Shown here: piece by piece, positions 6,017-11,132 of the stretch | How the letters are laid out: the number at the start of each line of letters is the position of its first letter | Numbering within the stretch: position 1 is the first letter of the stretch | Assembly: GCA_031279175.1 (NCBI GenBank) | Contig: JAITJA010000064.1 | Coordinates: forward strand, 1 to 11,132 | Length of the DNA: 11,132 bases | DNA from: Odoribacteraceae bacterium | GTDB lineage: Bacteria > Bacteroidota > Bacteroidia > Bacteroidales > Marinifilaceae | Direction of reading: 5' to 3' | The notes under the pieces: model-generated | Databases searched by the model: none | What the model was told of the DNA's origin: nothing | The model's input: only the letters and a program-made list of their open reading frames with translations | Translations under genes and position numbers: made by a program

Positions 6017-8281
6017 TCAGGTGGTTGTTCTCAGGTTCGTCTCGAACGCCGCGAGGCTTCCCTTCTCGCCGGCCAGCCAGAGGAGGTCGCCCTGTTGCAG
6101 TGCCAGGTCGGCGTTCAATTCCGGGATTGTCTCCCCGTCCCGGTCGACGCCGATGACCAGGCATCCCGTCTTCTCGCGGATCTTCAGGTCGCGTATTGAC
6201 TTGCCGCTTAACGGCGAATCCTTTTCGATCGCGTAACGGGAGAGAGAGATCTGCTGGAACACCTCGTTGCCGGTCGGTTGGCCATGCTCCTGCACCATTT
6301 GCATGAACTGCTGGATCTCCTCGTCGGAGCCGACGACGGTGACCTTGTCAAACGGGTAGATCACTTCATTCCCGTCCGGGATATTCACGCGCCGCGCGCC
6401 CCGGGTAATACTGATGATATTGACCCCCGAGCGTTGCTTGAAATTCAGCTCGGCCAGGCTCTTGCCCAGTATCGGGGTATCCACCGGGATGTCGATCTCC
6501 TCCGCGTGCACGTTCTTTTCCAGCAGGATGCTCCGCACCTGGCGATTGATTGTCGCGCCGCTCTCCTTCATCCGTTCCTTCTCCGTCAGGTTCTCCATGA
6601 ATAGCGCCTCCATCTTCTCTGGTCGTCGCTTGAAGCCCTCGAAGAATACCAGCGCGAGCATGACCGCGAAGGCGACAAGCACCAGCAGGCTTTTAGCACC
6701 GGGGAACAATGGGATCAACACTTGCAGGATGAGTGTCATGCAAGTGATCACGCGGAAGAGGATCACCGCGATGAGCAACCCCTTGTAGAAAGAGCTATCC
6801 GCCCACAAGCGCGCGATCTCCGCCTTGATCTTCTTCCGCGGCAGCACGAGACCGGCGAGGAACGGGGCCATCAGGAGTAATGACACGATTGCCGCCAGCG
6901 TTGCTCCCCACGCGCCGGGAATATTCTCGACGATAAACGGGATCACGTATTGCCTGGACAAGAGCAGCGCGGCTATGGACAGCAACAGGAACACGAGGAT
7001 CGTCGATAGCATACTGCGCCACACGCGCGTCCAGTCGCCCTGCCGGTTCACGCTCTTGCCCCGCGACGCCGAGTAGCCGTCGAGCAGCACGCGCCATCCC
7101 GGCGGGATCACCCGCGCGAGGCCCGCGTGCACCGGCCCTGCCAGGCGTATAAAATAAGGCGTGGTGAAGGTCGTGATGATCGACACGGTGACGATCATGG
7201 GATAGATGAAGCTGCTGATCACGCCCAGCTGCATACCCAGCGTGGCGATGATGAAGGAAAATTCACCGATCTGCGCGAGACTGAAACCGGATTGCAACGA
7301 GACTTTCAGCCCCTCGCCCGAGGCCAGCACGCCAAGCGTGGCGAAGATGACGCGCCCTACCAGCACCGCCACCGTGCAAATCAGGATCATCCACCCCTGC
7401 CCGGCGAAGACTTCAGGGGAGAGCATCATCCCGACGGAGACGAAGAAGACCGCGCCGAACAGGTTCTTTAACGGTTCGATGAGGTGCTCCACGCGGCGCG
7501 AGTCGATCGTCTCGGCCAGGATCGAACCCATGATGAAAGCACCCAGGGCGGCAGAAAAACCGGCAGTGCTCGCGAGCAGTACCATGCCGAGGCATAGCCC
7601 CACGGAGATCACCAGCAACATCTCGTCGTCGAGAAAGCGCCGGAAGCGTTTCAACAGGCTTGGCACGATGTATATTCCCCCCACGAACCAGATCACGATG
7701 AAGAATAGCAACCGGAGGACATTCTCGATAAGCTCCATCCCGGCAAAGTGCTTGCTCACCGCCACCGTCGATAGTAACACCATCATCAGGATCGCCGCCA
7801 GGTCTTCCACGATTAACATCCCGAAGACGATCCCCGCGAATTTCTTCTTCTGTAGCCCCATGTCGTTAAAGGCCTTGATGATGATAGTCGTCGAGGACAT
7901 TGACAACATGCCGCCCAGGAAGATCGACTCCATCGACGTCCATCCTACCCACTGGCCGATGAGGTAACCGACAACGATCATCGAGCCCATGTTGAGAAGC
8001 GTGGCGACGGAGGCCGCCCCCCCCACCGCCATCAGCCGGCGGAAGCTGAACTCCAGGCCCAGCGCGAACAGCAGGAAGACGATACCGATATCTGCCCACA
8101 CCTGGATATTCCCCGGGTCGGCCACCGAGGGCAGGAGGTAGAAGCGCGGGCTAATCAGGAAACCGGCCACGATATATCCCAGCACCACGGGTTGTTTCAA
8201 CCACTTGAACAGGATTGTCGTGACGCCTGCCGTGATCAGGATCAGGGCCAGGTCTTTCATTAAAGGGGCAATATGCGACAT
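6017..8281 (-). CDS. CPA2-family cation:proton antiporter with two C-terminal TrkA-C (RCK_C) domains
   Basis: A 754-residue inner-membrane protein. Residues 1-385 are a Na+/H+-exchanger-type domain of about 12 helices: PVVLGYIVAGFLISP (31-45), LLFALGLEFSFRRL (70-83), SMSSTTIIIKAF (127-138), IVEDLAAILMM (157-167, with the conserved acidic E159-D160), FSAALGAFIMGSILAE (242-257) and AQIGEFSFIIATLGM (336-350). Four further hydrophobic segments (about 422-442, 452-479, 499-525, 530-549) and a cytoplasmic tail follow. The tail has two TrkA-C-like regions, about 585-662 (DTPILGKSLAELNFKQRSGV) and 680-750 (DSPLSGKSIRDLKIREKTG), which usually bind ligands that gate transport. There is no Rossmann-type RCK_N domain with GxGxxG, unlike E. 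coli KefB/KefC. K+ or Na+ efflux coupled to H+ entry is likely, the ion not determinable. ATG at 8281 fits related proteins; ATG at 8260 is the alternative. Confidence 0.92.
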   Translation of the reverse strand: MSHIAPLMKDLALILITAGVTTILFKWLKQPVVLGYIVAGFLISPRFYLLPSVADPGNIQVWADIGIVFLLFALGLEFSFRRLMAVGGAASVATLLNMGSMIVVGYLIGQWVGWTSMESIFLGGMLSMSSTTIIIKAFNDMGLQKKKFAGIVFGMLIVEDLAAILMMVLLSTVAVSKHFAGMELIENVLRLLFFIVIWFVGGIYIVPSLLKRFRRFLDDEMLLVISVGLCLGMVLLASTAGFSAALGAFIMGSILAETIDSRRVEHLIEPLKNLFGAVFFVSVGMMLSPEVFAGQGWMILICTVAVLVGRVIFATLGVLASGEGLKVSLQSGFSLAQIGEFSFIIATLGMQLGVISSFIYPMIVTVSIITTFTTPYFIRLAGPVHAGLARVIPPGWRVLLDGYSASRGKSVNRQGDWTRVWRSMLSTILVFLLLSIAALLLSRQYVIPFIVENIPGAWGATLAAIVSLLLMAPFLAGLVLPRKKIKAEIARLWADSSFYKGLLIAVILFRVITCMTLILQVLIPLFPGAKSLLVLVAFAVMLALVFFEGFKRRPEKMEALFMENLTEKERMKESGATINRQVRSILLEKNVHAEEIDIPVDTPILGKSLAELNFKQRSGVNIISITRGARRVNIPDGNEVIYPFDKVTVVGSDEEIQQFMQMVQEHGQPTGNEVFQQISLSRYAIEKDSPLSGKSIRDLKIREKTGCLVIGVDRDGETIPELNADLALQQGDLLWLAGEKGSLAAFETNLRTTT

Positions 8282-8324
8282 ACTCTTTTATTTAACGTTA
8301 CGCGACGGGCATCCTTTTGAACAC

Positions 8325-8356
8325 CGCGCCCGAAGGCGTTTCTTCCCTCGGGCGCG
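8325..8356 (-). terminator. Hairpin after tmRNA, possible terminator without U tract
   Basis: CGCGCCCGAAGG (8325-8336) and CCCTCGGGCGCG (8345-8356) form a 12-bp stem with one mismatch and an 8-nt loop, starting 10 nt past the tmRNA 3' end. On the minus strand the sequence that follows (GTGTTCAAAAGG) has no U run, so intrinsic termination may be inefficient and the hairpin may instead guide 3'-end trimming. Confidence 0.5.
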
Positions 8357-8365
8357 TCACGTTCG

Positions 8366-8759
8366 TGGAGTAGCGGGGAATCGAACCCCGGTCCAAACAT
8401 GGAATCAATATGCTTTCTACACGCTTATCTTTTCATTGTTTTTCGTGCGCTACACGGGGAAAAGCACCCAAGCATCGCCTTAGCTCCTGAATTTCACTCG
8501 CGCCCCGGGCCTGACGCGAGCTATCCTCGTGTTACCTGCACCCCGAACCCGGGTGGTACAAGGCGGGACCCCCGGTGGAATGTCTCGTCCCCGCCCGCCG
8601 GGTAGGGATTAAGCCTTCTCTACTGTGATTCGATTAGGCAGCGAGAGCGTAATTGTTTTCGCCAATTATTGTTTTGTGTCCGGGATTAACGGGCCAGCCT
8701 CACCACGCCCGACGTGCTTACATACCTATTCATCATGCTGTCAAATCCACGTCTACCCC
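8366..8759 (-). ncRNA. ssrA: tmRNA (transfer-messenger RNA)
   Basis: One-piece tmRNA of 394 nt that rescues stalled ribosomes and tags nascent chains for proteolysis. The 5' end GGGGTAG (8759-8753) pairs with CTACTCC (8373-8367) in a full seven-pair acceptor stem (one G-U), with discriminator A at 8366 and no encoded CCA. The 3' tRNA-like half carries the T arm, CGGGG TTCGATT CCCCG (8390-8374). The tag frame GGC GAA AAC AAT TAC GCT CTC GCT GCC TAA (8663-8634) encodes GENNYALAA. GC-rich inverted segments between tag and T arm (about 8480-8605) would be the pseudoknots. The 5' end is inferred from acceptor pairing and could be off by a base. Confidence 0.95.
8634..8663 (-). other. tmRNA tag-peptide reading frame (GENNYALAA)
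   Basis: Resume codon GGC at 8663-8661, stop TAA at 8636-8634. With the alanine charged on tmRNA, the appended tag is A-GENNYALAA. The ALAA end is the degron recognised by ClpXP-type proteases in other bacteria. Confidence 0.92.
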
Positions 8760-8773
8760 TGAATTAGGCTCGA

Positions 8774-8781
8774 CAAAGATA
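8774..8781 (-). promoter_or_regulatory. -7 box of the tmRNA promoter
   Basis: TATCTTTG is a perfect TAnnTTTG on the minus strand, 14 nt upstream of the inferred tmRNA 5' end. No TTTG-like -33 box is present at 19-21 nt; the upstream DNA is A/T-rich, in contrast to the rest of the window. Confidence 0.65.
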
Positions 8782-8801
8782 GGGAATATTTCATTTATTC
8801 C

Positions 8802-8809
8802 TATTTTTG
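8802..8809 (+). promoter_or_regulatory. -7 box of the GSCFA gene promoter
   Basis: TATTTTTG is a perfect TAnnTTTG on the plus strand, 31 nt upstream of the ATG at 8841. It lies 20 bp from the opposed tmRNA -7 box, so the two divergent promoters overlap. No clear -33 box is seen. Confidence 0.55.
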
Positions 8810-8840
8810 ACCGATCAATAAACAACAAGACGTGGAACTA

Positions 8841-9764
8841 ATGACAAAAGTGGGCGTGCCTGCCCCCGGTTTCTCGGTAGATTACCGCTCGCGATTTCTA
8901 TTCATCGGCTCTTGCTTCGCCGAGAGCATTGCCGCCCGGCTGCTTTATCACGGCTTTGACGCGGAGGTAAATCCCCGGGGGATTCTCTACAATCCTTGCT
9001 CCGTGGCCGACGCGCTCGAGGCGCTTGTCGAGAGACGGCGAGCCAGCGAGCGCGACTTGATGCAGGTCAACGGGAAGTGGGTGAGCCTGCTCCATCACGG
9101 CTCGTTCTCCGACCACGACCCGGTCGCCTGTCTCGAGAAGATCAACACCCGCGCCGAACGGGCGGCAGACGCGCTGCGGGAGGTCGACTTGCTGGCCATC
9201 ACCTGGGGAACCGCCTGGGTCTACAAGCACCGCGGCGAGGGGATCGTCGTTGCCAATTGCCACAAGATCCCCGACAGGGAGTTCGAGCGTTACCGCCTCG
9301 ACGTCGCCGCGATCGTCCGGCGTTACGAGCCGCTCGTCCGCTCGATACGGGAGATCAACCCGCGGGCGCGCCTTCTCTTCACCGTCAGTCCCGTCCGTCA
9401 TCTCCGCGACGGCGCGCGGGGAAATCATCTCGGCAAGGCCATTCTCCTCCTGGCCATCGAGCGGCTACAGGCGCTCTTCCCGGACGCGCTTTATTTCCCC
9501 GCTTACGAGATTCTTCTCGACGAGCTGCGCGACTATCGCTTTTACGCCGACGACATGTGTCATCCCTCCGCGGTGGCCGTGGAGTACATCTGGGAGGCTT
9601 TCAAGAACGCGTACATCTCCCCGGCGTGCTACCCGGTCGCGCGGCAGGTAGAGGCTATCCGGCGGCGGATGGATCATCGTTCGTCGACGCCAGACCCGCT
9701 ACTGCGTCACCAGCTCGAGCGGCAGCTCGAGGCGCTTGTCGCCCCCTTCAAAAAGAATCCATGA
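8841..9764 (+). CDS. GSCFA-domain protein (predicted SGNH/GDSL-like hydrolase)
   Basis: The 307-residue product shows the motif that names the family, FIGSCFAE (21-28), then NPRGILYNPCSV (44-55), LLHHGSFSDHD (83-93), ITWGTAWVY (120-128), VANCHKIP (137-144), FTVSPVRHLRDG (180-191) and YADDMCHPSAVAVEYIWEAF (235-254). By analogy with SGNH hydrolases Ser24 would be the nucleophile and Asp238-x-x-His241 the rest of the catalytic set, implying an esterase or deacylase; I know of no established substrate for the family. No signal peptide or membrane segment is visible, suggesting a cytoplasmic protein. ATG at 8841 is taken as start; a GTG at 8832 would add three residues. The last 17 nt overlap the 3' end of the convergent SPOR gene. 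Confidence 0.9.
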   Translation: MTKVGVPAPGFSVDYRSRFLFIGSCFAESIAARLLYHGFDAEVNPRGILYNPCSVADALEALVERRRASERDLMQVNGKWVSLLHHGSFSDHDPVACLEKINTRAERAADALREVDLLAITWGTAWVYKHRGEGIVVANCHKIPDREFERYRLDVAAIVRRYEPLVRSIREINPRARLLFTVSPVRHLRDGARGNHLGKAILLLAIERLQALFPDALYFPAYEILLDELRDYRFYADDMCHPSAVAVEYIWEAFKNAYISPACYPVARQVEAIRRRMDHRSSTPDPLLRHQLERQLEALVAPFKKNP

Positions 9765-10278
9765 GAACATCTTCCCCGCCGGTCTCTTCTTCCGGCACGG
9801 GATCCAGCAACTCTTTCAGCAGGATGGTCTCCTTGACGATATAGCTGGAAGGGTATCTCCGCCGCACTTTCTTCAGCAGCGGGATGGCCTCGATCTTCGA
9901 CCTGAAGTTGCCCACGCGCACCTTGAAATCCGGGTCGGTATACTGCAAGTAGGCGCGCGTACCAGGGTAATACTCCTCGAAACGCGCCACGTACCGTTGC
10001 AACGAGTCCAGCTTCACGCGCGACGCGTTCGCCGACAGGATCTGCACGCGGTAGCCGGTGAAGGAGAAACGACGACGGTTGACGCCCGTCATCAACTCGA
10101 CCAGCAGGTTCACGCGCGCGTCGCCTTCCAGGCGCGCCGAACCACCCGATAACGTGTCGGGAACAAGCAACTCTTCCAGGAAGCTTACCTCTATTTCACG
10201 GGGCGCGAGGGTATCTACCTGGCCCGCGCCGCGGTGGGACAGGAATAACAATAACAGGATAAACAGGACTTTATTCAT
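9748..10278 (-). CDS. Exported SPOR-domain protein
   Basis: The 176-residue product starts MNKVLFILLLLFLSHRGAGQ, a Sec signal peptide, so it is periplasmic (no lipobox). Residues 22-73 are a variable linker. Residues about 74-151 are a SPOR domain: GYRVQILSANASRVKLDSLQ (75-94), YYPGTRAYLQYTDPDFKVRV (103-122), GNFRSKIEAIPLLKKVRRRY (123-142) and SSYIVKETI (144-152). SPOR domains bind septal peptidoglycan stripped of stem peptides, so a role at the division site or in envelope maintenance is likely. The tail is acidic (EEETGGED). ATG at 10278 is preferred to ATG at 10290, because the predicted -7 box would leave almost no leader for the latter. It overlaps the convergent GSCFA gene by 17 nt. Confidence 0.88.
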   Translation of the reverse strand: MNKVLFILLLLFLSHRGAGQVDTLAPREIEVSFLEELLVPDTLSGGSARLEGDARVNLLVELMTGVNRRRFSFTGYRVQILSANASRVKLDSLQRYVARFEEYYPGTRAYLQYTDPDFKVRVGNFRSKIEAIPLLKKVRRRYPSSYIVKETILLKELLDPVPEEETGGEDVLMDSF

Positions 10279-10302
10279 TGATCGAGACATTTCATTACGA
10301 CG

Positions 10303-10310
10303 CGAAGATA
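10303..10310 (-). promoter_or_regulatory. Probable -7 box of the SPOR gene
   Basis: TATCTTCG on the minus strand, one base off TAnnTTTG, 24 nt upstream of the ATG at 10278. No clear -33 box. It lies in a 14-bp block (10299-10312) identical to the block upstream of the flavoprotein gene (5982-5995). Confidence 0.45.
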
Positions 10311-10397
10311 ATAAAACACCGCGACACGACGCCGGCGGGAGCGGCACGCGCGATACCACCGCGCATCCCGTCGTCCCTTTAACTCTTGCAGGACAAA

Positions 10398-10426
10398 GCG
10401 GCCGCGAATCATTGATCCGCGGCCGC
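10398..10426 (-). terminator. Strong GC hairpin after the membrane-protein gene, probable terminator
   Basis: GCGGCCGCGAATCA (10398-10411) and TGATCCGCGGCCGC (10413-10426) pair over 14 positions with one mismatch and a minimal loop. It begins about 40 nt past the stop at 10468 in the minus direction, but only TTT follows the stem, so termination is plausible rather than certain. It separates the membrane-protein gene from the SPOR gene. Confidence 0.55.
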
Positions 10427-10467
10427 CGGTATTCTATTCCATGCAAATGCACGGGACAACCAGACCG

Positions 10468-10998
10468 TTAGTCCGTCATTTTCTCGCGTTTCCTCTTCTC
10501 CAACCGGTCATGTGACTTGGTCGCTAAATAAGCGTGCAAGCTTCCTATCAACGCCACCACCACGATCCATACATTGATAGCAAGCCCCGTGGAGAAAAAT
10601 GTCAAGAGCGGCTTTAGCGCTATCGCTGCCATGATGATGGTTATCACAATAATCCTGCAGGTCAGCTTTCGTTCGCTGGTAGCTCTCTCGTTCTTGTCAC
10701 TTGTTCTCGCGTCGACGCGCGCCGCCGCCGCACCTTCACCCGGGAGTGACTGGTTTGCCACGGGTTCACCCTCTTTCAGTCTTGCTTCTCGCCTCATCTC
10801 TACTTTCCGATCGTACAACAGGGTGCAGATGTAGATAAATACCCAGCCAACCGGCACGAGTACAACGAGAGTCATGCAGAGGCTATCGATATAAGAGAAG
10901 TTCTTCTCGAAAGTTCTCACGATTCCACTTAGCGGTATGCAGATAACAGCAGCCGCGATGATCGAGATCTTGTTTTGAGCAGTCATTTTCATGTTCAT
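10468..10998 (-). CDS. Hypothetical four-helix membrane protein
   Basis: I do not recognise this 176-residue protein. Hydrophobic segments lie at about 10-28, 40-62, 113-135 and 137-158, arranged as two hairpins joined by a roughly 50-residue charged linker (63-112) rich in Arg, Glu, Lys, Ala and Gly; the C-terminus is strongly basic (KSHDRLEKRKREKMTD). There is no cleavable signal peptide and no catalytic motif is visible. The gene looks less GC-rich than its neighbours by eye. The start at 10998 (MNMKMTAQNK) is chosen because a good promoter sits just upstream, inside the longer frame that would begin at 11085; ATGs at 10992 and 10986 are equally possible. Confidence 0.72.
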   Translation of the reverse strand: MNMKMTAQNKISIIAAAVICIPLSGIVRTFEKNFSYIDSLCMTLVVLVPVGWVFIYICTLLYDRKVEMRREARLKEGEPVANQSLPGEGAAAARVDARTSDKNERATSERKLTCRIIVITIIMAAIALKPLLTFFSTGLAINVWIVVVALIGSLHAYLATKSHDRLEKRKREKMTD

Positions 10999-11017
10999 GT
11001 TATTTGTTGTTCGCTCG

Positions 11018-11048
11018 CGAAGGTAAGAAGATACTTGATTCATGCAAC
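11018..11048 (-). promoter_or_regulatory. Promoter of the four-helix membrane-protein gene
   Basis: On the minus strand GTTG (11045-11048), 19 nt and TACCTTCG (11018-11025) match the -33/-7 pattern with one mismatch each. The -7 box lies 19 nt upstream of the ATG at 10998. Confidence 0.55.
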
Positions 11049-11132
11049 GATACTCGCGTCGGGTGCTGAAAGTGGCGGTTGCCATTCCTTTTGCCTGGTA
11101 CAGGGCGGGAAATGTTGGGTTAGGTATCGCGC

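Noticed and set aside
7206..7967. Plus-strand 253-codon frame
   Set aside because: Antisense to the antiporter's membrane domain; no recognisable domain.
8399..8841. Short plus-strand frames across the tmRNA
   Set aside because: The region is explained by tmRNA structure, including the acceptor stem, T arm and tag frame.
8996..9844. Plus-strand 282-codon frame overlapping the GSCFA gene
   Set aside because: Out-of-frame shadow; Arg/Gly/Ala-rich and lacks motifs, while the GSCFA frame has all family signatures.
10291..10452. Upstream extension of the SPOR gene to 10452
   Set aside because: It would place about 54 basic residues before a clear signal peptide and include the preceding terminator hairpin.
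10999..11085. Upstream extension of the membrane-protein gene to 11085
   Set aside because: The predicted promoter (11018-11048) lies inside this extension; MNMKMTAQNK at 10998 is the more natural start.

Overview
This window reads as a GC-rich member of the Bacteroidetes, most likely Bacteroidales. The evidence is: (i) upstream of most transcripts there are Bacteroidetes-type promoters, with a -7 element of the TAnnTTTG type and, where visible, a TTG-type -33 element 19-21 bp upstream; (ii) start codons lack recognisable Shine-Dalgarno sequences; (iii) the tmRNA tag is GENNYALAA, close to the tags I recall from Bacteroides; (iv) the protein set is typical of the phylum (GSCFA-domain protein, SPOR-domain protein with a signal peptide, CPA2 antiporter with C-terminal TrkA-C domains, PL11 rhamnogalacturonan lyase). 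A pectin-degrading lyase suits a gut or plant-polysaccharide niche. Genus cannot be fixed from the sequence alone.

Layout. 1-1371 (-): N-terminal 457 residues of a secreted PL11 rhamnogalacturonan lyase, running off the left edge, with its own promoter. 1618-2853 (-): a two-gene unit, a GNAT acetyltransferase followed by a lipoprotein carrying a flavin-reductase-like FMN-binding domain, closed by a strong terminator. 3085-3157 (+): initiator tRNA-fMet with a very good promoter, followed by two tandem, sequence-related hairpins, the second a terminator. 3228-3658: a gap of about 430 bp without a credible gene. 3659-5964 (-): a likely operon of an iron-sulfur-flavoprotein-like FMN reductase, thiL (GTG start) and an unknown protein overlapping thiL by 8 nt. 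6017-8281 (-): a large CPA2 cation:proton antiporter. 8366-8759 (-): tmRNA (ssrA), divergent from a GSCFA-domain protein (8841-9764, +) that overlaps tail-to-tail with a SPOR-domain protein (9748-10278, -). 10468-10998 (-): an unrecognised four-helix membrane protein.

How it fits together. Most of this is core chromosome: translation initiation (tRNA-fMet), ribosome rescue (tmRNA), thiamine diphosphate synthesis (ThiL), ion/pH homeostasis (antiporter) and envelope peptidoglycan binding (SPOR). I see no integrase, transposase, toxin-antitoxin pair, CRISPR array or defence cassette, and I found no convincing new multi-gene system. The points most worth a second look are a flavin-reductase domain moved to the envelope as a lipoprotein, a second FMN protein with a compact four-cysteine cluster, the overlapping divergent ssrA/GSCFA promoters, the paired hairpins behind tRNA-fMet, and two unrecognised proteins (3659-4264 and 10468-10998).
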